Shown: positions 45,501 to 54,162, counted from the first letter of the stretch. The stretch is DNA of 64,000 nt from an uncultured Clostridium sp. (GCA_934777095.1 CAKVNP010000001.1:19481-83480); one strand, 5' to 3'. The notes: generated from the letters alone by a model not told the origin. Made by a program: numbers and translations.

Positions 45501-45672
45501 GACCGATATGTGGCTTTCCATTTGCTGTTGGAGGTCCATCATAGAAAGTGAAATATTCACCATCTTGGTTCATATCGAAGTTTTTTTGTATTACATTTCT
45601 TGCAGTCCAAAGGTTTGCAATTTCTTTTTCCATGCCAACAAAACCGTTAGACAATTCAACTTTTTTGTACAT
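42562..45672 (-). CDS. ileS: Isoleucyl-tRNA synthetase (long, type 2)
   Basis: A 1036-residue class I synthetase. HIGH is present as PHIGHILTR near residue 54, the editing domain occupies about 190-390, and KMSKS near 594 as [14 protein letters not shown]. The length and segments such as [20 protein letters not shown] fit the eukaryote-like type 2 IleRS, the class usually insensitive to mupirocin. Zinc-knuckle cysteines occur at YCPRCGT and [14 protein letters not shown] precedes the ATG. It is regulated by an Ile T-box, with repeat R6 between T-box and start. Confidence 0.96.
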   Translation of the reverse strand: MYKKVELSNGFVGMEKEIANLWTARNVIQKNFDMNQDGEYFTFYDGPPTANGKPHIGHILTRVMKDIIPRYKVMKGYKVIRKAGWDTHGLPVELEIEKKLGISGKEQIEEYGVEKFVKECKESVFTYVSMWEKMTEQIGYWVDMENPYVTYHNPYIESVWWALKQMWDKGLLYEGHKVMPYCPRCGTALSSHEVAQGYKDVKDLTAVAKFKVADEDNKYILAWTTTPWTLPSNLALCINKAYTYIEAKVNDEILILAKDLAPKVLGEDFELVREFPGTELLGTKYEQLMPFGKVEGKAFEVIHGDYVTLSDGTGVVHIAPAYGEDDSLVAKANGITFINLVDREGKFVEEVTPWAGKFVKKCDESICKWLEENNKLFKSERYLHSYPHCWRCDTPLLYYPKESWFVAMTTLRDKLLENNNKINWYPDNIRTGRFGKFLENVIDWGISRDRYWGTPLPIWECECGHKECIGSIEELKQKGVNVPEDIELHKPYIDEVHLNCPECGKEMERVKEVIDCWFDSGSMPFAQLHYPFENKELFEQNYPAQFISEAVDQTRGWFYTLLAISTAVFDRNPFENCIVLGHVLDKKGLKMSKSKGNVVDPFEVLDAQGADATRWHFYTASAPWLPTRFSTDDVAEASRKFLSTLWNVYSFYVLYAELDNFNPLQYADFQSENVMDKWIMSKLNTLVKDVDAKLNSYDITNAALAIEDFTDELSNWYVRRNRARYWSQELTDDKIGAYVTLYRVLVTLSKVAAPFVPFITEEIYQNLVVNLDSNAPESVHLCLWPEADEAAIDKNLEKEMDLAYTIVKLGRSARNGANIKNRQPLSKMLISTDSLPEYYGDIITDELNIKAVEFGADLSEHVNFEIKPNLPVLGRAYGKMIPQIRKEIGSRNQMELAQTIQNGGVVTINVDGTEIELNKENLLVTMQGLEGYAFAGEGTIGVVLDTHISDELREEGHVREMVSKIQNMRKESGFQVADKIKLYVADNDMLLAVIKKFEDVIKRETLTQEVVFNGEAAYTEVTINGEKLNMTVEVIK

Positions 45673-45748
45673 ACTGCTTCTCCTCTCTTACCTTGTATTA
45701 TTAACCAATAAAATTGGTTTAATCACTTAATTTAGTATTAAACTAATA

Positions 45749-45866
45749 ATGATGAATTATGAGTGATGAATTAAGGATAAAACTCAAGGAGTTTTTATTT
45801 TTATACATTTAGAAATTCCTTTAGGAATTTCAACCATAATTCATAATTCTTAATTCATAATTAAAA
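45749..45866. repeat. Inverted-repeat element, copy R6, inside the ileS leader
   Basis: Arms of ATGAATTATGAGTG type (45749-45774 and 45833-45866) enclose AAACTC/GAGTTT (45782-45797) and GAAATTCC/GGAATTTC (45811-45830). It lies downstream of the T-box terminator and upstream of the ribosome binding site, so it is part of the ileS transcript. Confidence 0.75.
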
Positions 45867-45900
45867 TAAAAAAACTTCATCCTTATAAAAGGACGAAGTA
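45867..45900 (-). terminator. T-box-controlled terminator of ileS leader
   Basis: 11-bp stem (45874-45884 with 45889-45899, one G-U pair), 4-base loop, T7 on the minus strand. Confidence 0.92.
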
Positions 45901-46140
45901 TATTCGCTGTACCACCTATTATTAATAAGCCCAATAAAAATATATATTAAGAATTTGAGCTTTTCCATTTCAGATACTAACATATCCTAACCTTTAACGC
46001 AGATATACGGGATCAACTTAATCACAAAAGCTTTCAGTCTCCAACTCCTAGGTGATTTTCCTTATGTTATTTTATGATTTTTCACCAACCAATCACTCTC
46101 TAAAAAAACAATCACAAGTACTTTTCCTATTCATAGTCAT
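45867..46140 (-). promoter_or_regulatory. T-box riboswitch leader (Ile) of ileS
   Basis: Minus-strand leader with stem I, the specifier ATC (plus GAT at 46054-46056) followed by A and CCTAGGAG, and the T-box AGGTGGTACAGCGAA (45903-45917). The terminator is ACTTCATCCTT / AAGGACGAAGT (45874-45899) with a T7 tail. ATC matches tRNA-Ile. Confidence 0.93.
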
Positions 46141-46147
46141 TATACTA

Positions 46148-46177
46148 ATTATAGTATATTATTTTATTCATTGTCAA
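46148..46177 (-). promoter_or_regulatory. Promoter of the ileS T-box leader
   Basis: Minus strand TTGACA (46172-46177), 18-base spacer, TATAAT (46148-46153), both perfect. Confidence 0.85.
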
Positions 46178-46239
46178 TTAAGTATGTCCATCTCCCCCCC
46201 AAATATATCATAAATTATTATTTTCTTTGCTTATATTTG

Positions 46240-46440
46240 TTATGGTAAAATTAACCATAAGTTATAAAAATATCAAATTCTAAACTATTTAATCAAAAAT
46301 AATAATAAATATATATATGGGCTCAGGCCCCTATAAATAACGATGCAAATATTATTTGCGCATAAAAAGGACTATGTAAAAGACGTCTTGCTAGGCATGT
46401 CTTTGATTTATCCCCATAATGGAATCATAGGAGGAAAAAA
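46240..46440 (+). promoter_or_regulatory. Structured upstream region of the XRE regulator gene
   Basis: Contains a perfect palindrome TTATGGT-N7-ACCATAA (46240-46260), a possible operator, then hairpins GGGC-TCAG-GCCC (46319-46331) and GCAAAT-ATT-ATTTGC (46345-46359), and the 10-bp palindrome AAGACGTCTT (46380-46389). A 33-codon frame (46343-46444) ends in an ATGA overlap with the regulator start. I cannot match it to a known riboswitch. Confidence 0.4.
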
Positions 46441-47169
46441 ATGAAAATTGGTGCATCAATAAGTAAAATTAGAAAAGAAGAAAAAATGACCCAAGAGGAA
46501 TTCGCTAAACTATTTCATGTAACAAGACAAACAGTTTCAAATTGGGAAAATGAAAAAAGCTATCCTGACTTAGAGACACTAGTTACCATTAGTGATAGCT
46601 TTAATATTTCTCTAGATCAATTAATTAAGGGGGATAAAGAAATGATTGAGGATTTAAACAAAAAAATTAAACACACTGAGTTACTAAAAAAAATAGTCAA
46701 GCCCTTATGTTTTATTATTGTAATAGCTTTAACAGCCTATATAATTATGTATATAAATTGGCGTAATACTGAAAAAGAATTAATCAGCTACTTTAATAAA
46801 GGTGTTCAAGAGCAAGGATTTACAAAACCTGCGAAAGTAAGTCCATATTATTTAAAAGAAAATGGAATTACCTATACCGTTCCAAATTTTACCAAATTAA
46901 ATTTATTTGATTATACTATGGACGGCTCCATTGATGCTAAAATAAACGATACGCCTAACTATATAGATATATCAATAACAATGCTATCTAATGAGCTTAT
47001 TCTTTTATCAATAGGTGATACAAAATCAGTTATGACCGATAAAAATGGCGAAATAATTGAAGGTAGTTTTCCAGATGAAACGCAAAAAATCTATGAAAAA
47101 TATAAGGACCAAATAACACTTATGGTAAAAAAATCGGCTGATATATATGATAGAATATATAAAAATTGA
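46441..47169 (+). CDS. XRE-family regulator with a membrane anchor
   Basis: A 242-residue protein: N-terminal helix-turn-helix (about 4-58; MTQEEFAKLFHVTRQTVSNW), a short helical linker, one membrane helix (about 85-106) and an extracellular domain (about 107-242) I do not recognise. This layout suggests a sensor that couples an outside signal to DNA binding. GGAGG precedes the ATG. Single gene; no obvious partner adjacent. The first domain is certain, the topology predicted. Confidence 0.82.
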   Translation: MKIGASISKIRKEEKMTQEEFAKLFHVTRQTVSNWENEKSYPDLETLVTISDSFNISLDQLIKGDKEMIEDLNKKIKHTELLKKIVKPLCFIIVIALTAYIIMYINWRNTEKELISYFNKGVQEQGFTKPAKVSPYYLKENGITYTVPNFTKLNLFDYTMDGSIDAKINDTPNYIDISITMLSNELILLSIGDTKSVMTDKNGEIIEGSFPDETQKIYEKYKDQITLMVKKSADIYDRIYKN

Positions 47170-47282
47170 CAACTAGGTATTCTATTTTTATCAATAATAG
47201 TTATTAGTTAATATTGACTAGTATTTTGAAAAATGATTTAATCTTATATAAAGATATATAATTTTTATTTAGGAGAAAACAT

Positions 47283-47504
47283 ATGGAAAACGATGAATTA
47301 AGACAACAAGTTTTAGATAAAATGACAAAAACATGCCCTTGTAGAGTAGTTACTAGAGCAAGAATAAAAGAAGCAATTAAAGGCGGTGCTCATACTGTAG
47401 AAGCTGTTGCTAAAGAAACAGGAGCCACTACAGGAAGCTGCAAAGGATGCAGATGCAGATCTAAAATTCAAGATCTAATTAATGAACACTTAGATACTCT
47501 TTAA
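47283..47504 (+). CDS. BFD-like [2Fe-2S]-binding protein
   Basis: A 73-residue protein of the bacterioferritin-associated-ferredoxin type. Cysteines C18 and C20 (CPC), then C53, C56 and C58 (GSCKGCRC) fit the [2Fe-2S] pattern CxC...CxxC. The segment ARIKEAIKGGAHTVEAVAKETGA is the family helix pair. AGGAGAAA precedes the ATG. Such small proteins are common in clostridia; the partner is unknown. Confidence 0.87.
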   Translation: MENDELRQQVLDKMTKTCPCRVVTRARIKEAIKGGAHTVEAVAKETGATTGSCKGCRCRSKIQDLINEHLDTL

Positions 47505-47650
47505 TGATGAATTATGAGTGACGAATTATGAGTAATGAATGATTAATGCTAGATGAAATTCCTTTAAGAGATTTCTAAAAAATATTTTAAGAAACTCCCT
47601 TGGAGTTTCAACCACAATTCATCATTCACAATTCATCATTCATCATTAAA
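47505..47650. repeat. Inverted-repeat element, copy R7
   Basis: Begins at the stop codon of the BFD-like gene. Arms 47505-47543 and 47614-47650; hairpins GAAATTCC-type (47555-47575, imperfect) and GAAACTCC/GGAGTTTC (47591-47609). It ends a few bases before the ribosome binding site of the HD gene. Confidence 0.78.
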
Positions 47651-47665
47651 ATAAAGGTGGTTATT

Positions 47666-48313
47666 ATGAATAAAGATTTAATTTTAGAAAAAACATGCTC
47701 ATTTGTTAAAGATAAATTATATGGTGAAGGCAGTGGCCATGACTGGTATCATATTGAAAGAGTAGTTAATCTGGCTAATTATATTGGCAGGAAGGAAAAT
47801 GGAGATTTATTTATTATAGAAATGACCGCATTATTACATGATATAGATGACTGGAAATTTTCAAAAGGTACAGAAACTAACACAACAGTAACAGAAACCT
47901 TCTTAAAATCTCAAAATATTTCTCAGGAAATAATAGACAAAATTATCACTATCATTAGAACTATGTCATTTAAAGGCGGTGTTGTTGATTCTACTCAAAA
48001 TACCTTAGAAGGTATGATAGTCCAAGATGCTGATAGATTAGATGCCATTGGTGCCATTGGTATTGCCAGGACCTTTGCTTACGGCGGCAGTAAACATAGG
48101 CCAATTTATGACCCTACAATAAAACCAATAGATTTTACTTCCTTAGAAGAAGTTAAAAATGCAGAAAACCATACAATTAATCATTTTTATGAAAAACTAT
48201 TAAAACTTAAAGACTTAATGAATACAAAAACAGCAAAAGAAATTGCCCAAGAACGCCATGACTTTATGGAAAACTTCCTTAAAGAATTCTATAAAGAATG
48301 GAACTTTAAATAA
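47666..48313 (+). CDS. HD domain phosphohydrolase
   Basis: A 215-residue metal-dependent hydrolase of the YedJ-like HD group. H25 and H29 (GSGHDWYHIERV), the HD pair H58/D59 (LLHDIDDW) and the later aspartate in VQDADRLDAIGAIG give the metal site. ATG at 47666 has AAAGGTGG upstream; the frame is open to 47600, but that part lies inside repeat R7. The substrate (nucleotide or other phosphate ester) is not known. Confidence 0.88.
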   Translation: MNKDLILEKTCSFVKDKLYGEGSGHDWYHIERVVNLANYIGRKENGDLFIIEMTALLHDIDDWKFSKGTETNTTVTETFLKSQNISQEIIDKIITIIRTMSFKGGVVDSTQNTLEGMIVQDADRLDAIGAIGIARTFAYGGSKHRPIYDPTIKPIDFTSLEEVKNAENHTINHFYEKLLKLKDLMNTKTAKEIAQERHDFMENFLKEFYKEWNFK

Positions 48314-48333
48314 AAACAAAAGGATATCTACCT

Positions 48334-48462
48334 ATGTATTTGCCAGAAAGCACCAACGATTTTGCATTTTCAATAATCTACAATACTTCAGATATAATAA
48401 TACTAATACTTGCTATAATAATTATTATAGGATTAATAATCTATACAAAGAAACAATGTTGA
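48334..48462 (+). CDS. Possible 42-residue single-pass membrane protein
   Basis: ATG at 48334, ten bases after AAAAGGAT. Residues about 19-37 are almost all Ile/Leu/Ala (one membrane helix), ending in a short basic tail TKKQC. It lies 20 bases after the HD gene. Its stop overlaps the start of the R8 hairpin. No family known; short length makes this uncertain. Confidence 0.45.
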   Translation: MYLPESTNDFAFSIIYNTSDIIILILAIIIIIGLIIYTKKQC

Positions 48463-48485
48463 AACTCCCTAAGGAGTTTCCTCCT
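48459..48485. repeat. Solo hairpin of the repeat family, copy R8
   Basis: GAAACTCC-CTAA-GGAGTTTC (48461-48480), the internal stem-loop of the element family without the terminal arms. Confidence 0.65.
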
Positions 48486-48500
48486 TATCTAATTAAAATA

Positions 48501-48680
48501 AGCATGTGATAGCGGAAAAAACATTGAATTGCATTTTAGAATCTTATCGTTTAAATAAATAATATAGCGTTAAGAAAGTACAATGTTTGAGCGTAGCGAG
48601 TTTTGTACTTTTAGCTATATTGTTTATTTAGGCGATTTAGATTCTTAATGCAATTCACGGTTTTTGTAGCTATCTATGCT
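48501..48680. repeat. 180-bp imperfect inverted repeat (long hairpin)
   Basis: Left arm 48501-48582 and right arm 48603-48680 are complementary over about 80 bases with scattered mismatches and small gaps; the best part is around GAATTGCATT, AAATAA, ATATAGC and AGTACAA. The loop contains GAGCGTAGCGAG. It spans the gap between convergent genes and reaches the stop codon of the response regulator. Different sequence from the ATGAAT-type elements. Confidence 0.75.
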
Positions 48681-49423
48681 TATTTCCTTCTACGCATATA
48701 AGATTTCATTTTAGCAATGAAGATTTTTTCTTCAATTGGTTTATTAATAATATCATTAGCTCCACTGTCTATTACATCAGCTAAAAGCTTAGGGTTATTT
48801 AATGAAGTAACTGCAAATACTAATGCATCTTCATTATCTTCTCTTAAATCACTAATTATATTTTTACCAAACTCATCTTGAAGTACTAAATCCACTAAAT
48901 AAATATCGAACTTCTTCTTACTTTCTAACAACTCATTTCCTGATTCAAAATATCTAACATTTTTTATCTCATAATTATTGAAAATCTCTTTTAAATGTAA
49001 TCTTGAAAAATGACTATCTTCAATAACTGCTATTGAACATTCTCTTAAGGCATCTAAGTACTCATCTTTTTTAAATATATTAGCAATATATTTTTCTAAT
49101 TCATCTTCAATAGCTTCCTTATCTATATATTGTATTATTCCTAAATTCATAAACTGCTGCATATTGGCATTAAGCTTATTACCTGAAACTATACAGATAG
49201 GAAGATCTTCAAATCTATATGTAACGCTCTTAATGAACTCTTCACTCTTCATTCCATTTCCTTCTAATGAAACTAACACTAAATCAACCTTTATTTCTTC
49301 TAATAATATTAGTGCCTCATTATAGCTATCAGTTGAAATATATTCATAATCTTTATCTTTTAACATTCCTTTAATTACTTGTGTAAAAAACTCACTAGGT
49401 TCAATATGTAAAATCGTATGCAT
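48680..49423 (-). CDS. Tandem-receiver response regulator without output domain
   Basis: A 247-residue protein with two receiver-like domains. The C-terminal one (about 130-247) is complete: E135/D136, phospho-acceptor D178 (YLVDLVL), T206, K228 (NKPI). The N-terminal one (about 1-120) is degenerate: the acceptor aspartate is S52 (LVSLEG). No DNA-binding, GGDEF or other output domain follows. AAGGATA lies close to the ATG; a stronger AAGGAGG lies about 40 bases further up, beyond a hairpin (49433-49461). Likely a signalling adaptor; kinase partner unknown. Confidence 0.82.
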   Translation of the reverse strand: MHTILHIEPSEFFTQVIKGMLKDKDYEYISTDSYNEALILLEEIKVDLVLVSLEGNGMKSEEFIKSVTYRFEDLPICIVSGNKLNANMQQFMNLGIIQYIDKEAIEDELEKYIANIFKKDEYLDALRECSIAVIEDSHFSRLHLKEIFNNYEIKNVRYFESGNELLESKKKFDIYLVDLVLQDEFGKNIISDLREDNEDALVFAVTSLNNPKLLADVIDSGANDIINKPIEEKIFIAKMKSYMRRRK

Positions 49424-49545
49424 TATCCTTAAGCTAGATATCTACAAAATTTATATCTAGCAGCCTCCTTCCAAGTTCTAATTCTCTCTATACCTTTTTT
49501 TCGTATTAATAATTCCATTTCTTGAATTATTTTAAGATAAAAATA

Positions 49546-49582
49546 AAAAACTACAAAATGGCTTATCCATCTTGTAGCTTTT
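49546..49582 (-). terminator. Terminator overlapping the GIY-YIG gene end
   Basis: Stem GCTACAAGATGG / CCATTTTGTAGT with a 5-base loop and a T6 tail on the minus strand. It includes the last codons and stop. Confidence 0.85.
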
Positions 49583-49820
49583 TTGTTTCAATAAGCTTTA
49601 ATTTATCTTGTCTTGATAATTGCTTAATAAAATATTCTCTTTTCATAGCCGCTATCTTATCTGCAAATTCTTCATGATAAACAAGTTTTACAGGCAATCT
49701 TGCTCTTGTATATTTAGCACCTTTTCCTTCTGAATGTACCTTTATCCTTCTTTCTAAGTTATTAGTCCATCCCGTATATAAGGTTCCATCATTGCAGCAT
49801 AATATGTATACATAATTCAT
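49563..49820 (-). CDS. GIY-YIG domain endonuclease (UPF0213/YhbQ-like)
   Basis: An 85-residue single-domain nuclease fold: VYIL at 4-7 and YTG at 15-17 (the GIY and YIG positions), the conserved arginine in NLERRIKVH, HSEGKGAKYT and a C-terminal helix with AMKREYFIKQL. These small proteins may act on DNA ends or single strands; the role here is unknown. The gene overlaps its own terminator. Confidence 0.88.
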   Translation of the reverse strand: MNYVYILCCNDGTLYTGWTNNLERRIKVHSEGKGAKYTRARLPVKLVYHEEFADKIAAMKREYFIKQLSRQDKLKLIETKKLQDG

Positions 49821-49852
49821 ATTTAATAAATCTCCATTATTTTATACATACA

Positions 49853-50206
49853 TTATAGCTTATAAAATAAAATCCAATCAAGAAATCCTCCACAAAGTAA
49901 TATAGTTAAACTTACAAAAGCTAATACTAATTTATATGATAGAATTCCAAATTTCTTCTTCCATTCTTCAATATATTTAAGTGGTTCTTCTGATTTCTTT
50001 TTTAAAATTAAAATAGCACATAATAACAATCCTAAAGAACCAACTATTAATAAAATTGATTTAACAACTTCTAAACTTACTGATATTGAACCTTTATTTG
50101 CTAATAAAGCTATTCCTCCTACAATAAGGAAGATAGCAGCTGTAATTATTAGTCCAATAGTAATACATTTTATAACATCTCTTAGTAAATTAACTAATCT
50201 TTTCAT
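49853..50206 (-). CDS. Small membrane protein of unknown function
   Basis: A 117-residue protein with three membrane segments (about 12-35, 45-65 and 90-112) and a charged loop around KKKSEEPLKYIEEWKKK. ATG at 50206 has AGGTGAG upstream; a start at 50215 is in frame. It lies 20 bases after oppF on the same strand, so it may be the last gene of the opp operon. Not recognised. Confidence 0.7.
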   Translation of the reverse strand: MKRLVNLLRDVIKCITIGLIITAAIFLIVGGIALLANKGSISVSLEVVKSILLIVGSLGLLLCAILILKKKSEEPLKYIEEWKKKFGILSYKLVLAFVSLTILLCGGFLDWILFYKL

Positions 50207-50226
50207 TTGTCTCACCTATTTCATTA

Positions 50227-51195
50227 TTAATCATATAAATGACAAGCTACGAAATGATCTTTTTCTACTTCCTTAAATAATGGAGCTTCTTTTTTACATA
50301 TATCCATACACTTGCTACATCTTCCTTGGAATTTACATCCTGGAGGTGTATTAATTGGACTTGGAACATCTCCTTCAAGCATTATTCTTTGTCTGCTTGA
50401 TTCAACATCTGGATCCGCTATTGGAATTGCTGACATTAACGCCTCTGTATATGGATGTTTTGGATGTGCATATAATGTTTCTGAAGCTGCAAGTTCAACC
50501 ATGCTTCCTAAATACATAACTGCAACTCTATCTGAAATATGCTTAACCATTGATAAATCATGGGCAATAAACAGATAAGTTAATCCTAATTCCTTTTGTA
50601 ATTTAATTAAAAGATTAGCAACCTGTGCTTGAATAGATACATCTAGTGCTGAAATAGGTTCATCACAAAGAATGAATTTAGGCTCAACTGCTAATGCTCT
50701 TGCTATACCTATTCTTTGTCTTTGTCCACCTGAAAACTCATGCACAAATCTATTAGCATGTTCTCTATTTAAACCAACTTGATCTAATAATTCATAAACT
50801 CTCCTATCTCTATCAGCTTTATCCTTAGCTAAACCATGGATATCAATTCCTTCTGCTATAATATCAGCAACAGTCATTCTTGGATTTAATGATGCATATG
50901 GATCTTGGAATATAATTTGAACATCTTTAGTAAATTTCTTTCTATCTTTTCCCTTTAAACCATGAACTGGCTTACCTTTATATAAAACTTCTCCATCAGT
51001 CTTATCATACATTCCAATTACAGTTCTACCACAAGTAGTTTTACCACATCCTGATTCTCCAACAAGTCCTAAAGTTTCCCCTTCTCTAATGGCAAATGAA
51101 ACATTATCAACTGCTTTTAAAATATCTTTGTGTCCAACTTTAAAATATTTTTTTAAATTCTTAACTTCTAAAATTACATTATTTTCATTAGCCAT
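50227..51195 (-). CDS. oppF: Oligopeptide ABC transporter ATP-binding protein OppF
   Basis: A 322-residue ATPase: Walker [10 protein letters not shown] (about 44-52), signature [15 protein letters not shown], Walker [11 protein letters not shown], and the C-terminal oligopeptide-transporter domain with a CxxxxxC cluster pattern ([15 protein letters not shown]). It overlaps the oppD end by eight bases. It powers uptake of peptides with OppD. Subunit assignment as F rather than D rests on position and sequence type. Confidence 0.93.
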   Translation of the reverse strand: MANENNVILEVKNLKKYFKVGHKDILKAVDNVSFAIREGETLGLVGESGCGKTTCGRTVIGMYDKTDGEVLYKGKPVHGLKGKDRKKFTKDVQIIFQDPYASLNPRMTVADIIAEGIDIHGLAKDKADRDRRVYELLDQVGLNREHANRFVHEFSGGQRQRIGIARALAVEPKFILCDEPISALDVSIQAQVANLLIKLQKELGLTYLFIAHDLSMVKHISDRVAVMYLGSMVELAASETLYAHPKHPYTEALMSAIPIADPDVESSRQRIMLEGDVPSPINTPPGCKFQGRCSKCMDICKKEAPLFKEVEKDHFVACHLYD

Positions 51196-52234
51196 TTCTT
51201 CTTTCCTCCATAATTTTATCTAATATTTCAGTAGGAAGTTCATCATCATATAACCAGCATTTAGCGCTATGTCCATTATCAAATGAATATGATTTTGGTT
51301 CTTCTTCTAAACAAATATTCATACAGTGTTTACAACGTGCAGCAAAAGCACAGCCTTTAGGTGGCGCAATTAAATCTGGCGGTGTTCCTTTAATTGTATC
51401 TAACAATTGTTTACCCTTCCATTCTAATTTAGGAACAGAATTTAATAGGGCCCATGTATATGGATGCTTTGGATTATAGAATATCTCTCTCTTATCACCT
51501 TTTTCTATAATTTGTCCAGCATACATTACAGCTATTTTATCTGCCATACCAGCAACTACACCAAAGTCATGTGTAATTAATATTACAGCTGTATTTAATC
51601 TTTCTTTTAATTCATTAATAAGTTCTAATATTTGAGCTTGAATAGTAACATCAAGAGCTGTTGTAGGTTCATCAGCAATTAATATCTTAGGTTCACAAGC
51701 TACAGCAATAGCAATCATTGCTCTTTGTCTCATACCACCTGAAAATTCATGTGGATATTGATCTATTCTTGTTTCAGCATTTGGAATACCTACTGCTTCT
51801 AATATCTTGATAGCTTCAGCTCTTGCAGTCTTTTTATCCATATTTCTATGAATAATTAAGTTTTCCATGATTTGCTTACCAACTTTCATTGTTGGGTTTA
51901 AAGAGGTAAGTGCATCTTGGAATATCATTGCACAATCTCCACCTCTAAAGTCTCTTATTTTCTTTTTATCATAATCTAATATATTTTCCCCGTTAAAAAG
52001 TATTTGGCTTCCTTTTTTTATTTCACCTTGTGGTGCTTGAATTAATGACATTACCGCTCTTGAAGTAACACTTTTTCCGCAGCCTGATTCTCCAACAATA
52101 GCTAGTACTTCACCTCTATCTACATCAAAAGAAACTCCTCTTACTGATTGTACTTCTCCTGCATAAGTATGATATGAAACTCTTAAATCTTTTACGTCAA
52201 GAATTGGTCCTTTTTCTTTCACTACATTTTCCAT
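51188..52234 (-). CDS. oppD: Oligopeptide ABC transporter ATP-binding protein OppD
   Basis: A 348-residue ATPase: Walker [14 protein letters not shown], signature [14 protein letters not shown], Walker [12 protein letters not shown], and a C-terminal cysteine-rich segment ([15 protein letters not shown]). AGGAGGG precedes the ATG. It lies 14 bases after oppC and overlaps oppF. Confidence 0.94.
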   Translation of the reverse strand: MENVVKEKGPILDVKDLRVSYHTYAGEVQSVRGVSFDVDRGEVLAIVGESGCGKSVTSRAVMSLIQAPQGEIKKGSQILFNGENILDYDKKKIRDFRGGDCAMIFQDALTSLNPTMKVGKQIMENLIIHRNMDKKTARAEAIKILEAVGIPNAETRIDQYPHEFSGGMRQRAMIAIAVACEPKILIADEPTTALDVTIQAQILELINELKERLNTAVILITHDFGVVAGMADKIAVMYAGQIIEKGDKREIFYNPKHPYTWALLNSVPKLEWKGKQLLDTIKGTPPDLIAPPKGCAFAARCKHCMNICLEEEPKSYSFDNGHSAKCWLYDDELPTEILDKIMEERRNG

Positions 52235-52248
52235 AGTACTTGTCCCTC

Positions 52249-53166
52249 CTATTGTCTTAGCTTTGGATCTAAAGCATCTCTTAACCCATCACCAAAAATG
52301 TTAAATGATAATATTATTAAACATAAAACTATTGTAGGGAATAGTAATTGATATGGATAAAATGCCATAGCTTGTTGTCCTGCTGATAAAAGCGAACCTA
52401 AACTAAATGCTGGTATACTCAATCCTAATCCTAAGAATGAAAGTGTTGTTTCATATACTATAACTGATGGTATAGTTGACGCAACTTCTAATATTATTAG
52501 ACCAATAGTATTTGGTAATAAGTGCTTTGTAATTATTCTTATTGGAGATGCACCTAATGCCTCAGCTGCTAATACATATTCACTTTCTCTTAACTGAAGT
52601 ATTTGCCCTCTTATCATTCTGGCACATCCAGTCCAGGCTGTTATACATAATGCAAGCATTAATTGATAATATCCATTTCCTAAAACAACAAGAATTAATA
52701 AAGTTAAGATTAATGATGGAATACTATTTAATACTTCTACAATTCTCATCATTATTTCATCAACAATACCTCCACAATAAGCTGCTATTCCGCCATAAAG
52801 ACAACCAACAACTACATCTATAAGAGTTGCAACTATTGCAATACTTATTGAAACTCTTGCGCCAATCCATACTCTTGTAAATAAATCTCTTCCCATTCCA
52901 TCTGAACCAAACCAAAATTCTGAATTAGGAGGAAGATTCTTTTTAGCTGTTACTACTGTTTCATAGTCCATATTTCTTAAAATAGGTGCAAAAACAGACA
53001 TTAAAATTATAGCTACTAATACAAATAAAGCTGTCATTGCTACAGGATTCTTCCTAAGTCTTCTCCAAGCATCCTTCCAATAACTTATATTAGGTCTTAC
53101 AACCACTTCACTATTTAATTTAGCTTGATCCACTAATTCAAATCTGCTATCCTTTATCTTTTCCAT
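52249..53166 (-). CDS. oppC: Oligopeptide ABC transporter permease OppC
   Basis: A 305-residue permease with about six membrane segments, a long N-terminal cytosolic stretch and the EAA-type motif region (ALGASPIRIITKHLLPN), followed by VYETTLSFLGLGLS. GGAGAG precedes the ATG. It pairs with OppB, 18 bases upstream. Confidence 0.93.
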   Translation of the reverse strand: MEKIKDSRFELVDQAKLNSEVVVRPNISYWKDAWRRLRKNPVAMTALFVLVAIILMSVFAPILRNMDYETVVTAKKNLPPNSEFWFGSDGMGRDLFTRVWIGARVSISIAIVATLIDVVVGCLYGGIAAYCGGIVDEIMMRIVEVLNSIPSLILTLLILVVLGNGYYQLMLALCITAWTGCARMIRGQILQLRESEYVLAAEALGASPIRIITKHLLPNTIGLIILEVASTIPSVIVYETTLSFLGLGLSIPAFSLGSLLSAGQQAMAFYPYQLLFPTIVLCLIILSFNIFGDGLRDALDPKLRQ

Positions 53167-53184
53167 TAAGTATCTCTCCTCTTC

Positions 53185-54138
53185 CTACTTAACTAACCTT
53201 ATACGTGGGTCTACAATTGTATATAGTATATCTGATATGAATATAGATATAATATATATCGCAGCATATAAAAGTGTTAATCCCATTAATATAGGTACAT
53301 CTCTATCTGTTGTTGCTTGAATAAAGTATTGCCCTGCACCTGGAATAGCAAATACCCTTTCAATAAAGAATGATCCTGAAATAACACCTGAAATAGCTAC
53401 TGGTAATACTGTAACTATTGGGATAAATGAATTTCTAAGTACATGTCTTTTTACAATTGCAACTTCACTTAATCCTTTTGATCTTGCTGTTAACGTATAT
53501 TCTTGATTTATTGAATCTAGCATACTTGTTTTCATTAATCTTGTGTAATATGCTAGATATCCTCCAGCTCCTGCTAATGTTGGTAAGATAGTATATTCCC
53601 ATCCACCAAACCATATTTCACTTCCTTTTGGCCAACCTATTATAGGCAAATTAAATATCGGACCTTTTGCCAAATATTTTTGTAGCAATAATGATAATAC
53701 TAGTGAAGGCACTGATGCAAATATCATTGCTCCTACAAGAATTATGTAATCTAAGGTTTTTCCCCTATTCATAGCTGCAATAATACCTAAAACAAGTCCT
53801 AAAGTAACTCCAACTAATATTTGTTGAATTCCTAATCTTGCTGATATTGGCATTTTGTTTGCAACTATACTTGAAACAGTATCACCAGCACGTACTATTG
53901 ATTCACCAAATTCACCTTTAACTATATAGTTTTTTAATGTAATAACATATCTTTCTACAGCAGGCTTGTCATATCCATATTTCGCTATAACCATTTGTTT
54001 AGTAGCTTCTGGTAACTTTTGTATCTTTTTATCTATAGCATTCCCCGGAACTGCTGCTAATAAAAAGAAAGTTGCTGTTCCAATTAAAAAAAGCGTGATT
54101 AACATTTCACAAAATCTTCTTACTATATATCTTCCCAT
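53185..54138 (-). CDS. oppB: Oligopeptide ABC transporter permease OppB
   Basis: A 317-residue permease: FFLLAAVPGNAID near the N-terminus, six membrane segments, the EAA loop (RSKGLSEVAIVKRHVLRN) and FAIPGAGQYFIQATTDRD near the C-terminus. GGGG precedes the ATG. It follows oppA after 75 bases that contain a stem-loop. Confidence 0.93.
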   Translation of the reverse strand: MGRYIVRRFCEMLITLFLIGTATFFLLAAVPGNAIDKKIQKLPEATKQMVIAKYGYDKPAVERYVITLKNYIVKGEFGESIVRAGDTVSSIVANKMPISARLGIQQILVGVTLGLVLGIIAAMNRGKTLDYIILVGAMIFASVPSLVLSLLLQKYLAKGPIFNLPIIGWPKGSEIWFGGWEYTILPTLAGAGGYLAYYTRLMKTSMLDSINQEYTLTARSKGLSEVAIVKRHVLRNSFIPIVTVLPVAISGVISGSFFIERVFAIPGAGQYFIQATTDRDVPILMGLTLLYAAIYIISIFISDILYTIVDPRIRLVK

Positions 54139-54162
54139 ATGTGTCTCCCCTTTTTTAGTTTT

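Noticed and set aside
47600-47665. N-terminal extension of the HD protein
   Set aside because: It is encoded by the right arm of repeat R7; the ATG at 47666 has a strong site.
48243-48509. 88-codon frame overlapping the HD gene end
   Set aside because: Out of frame with the HD gene, basic and low-complexity, no ribosome site; the 42-codon frame nearby is the better candidate.
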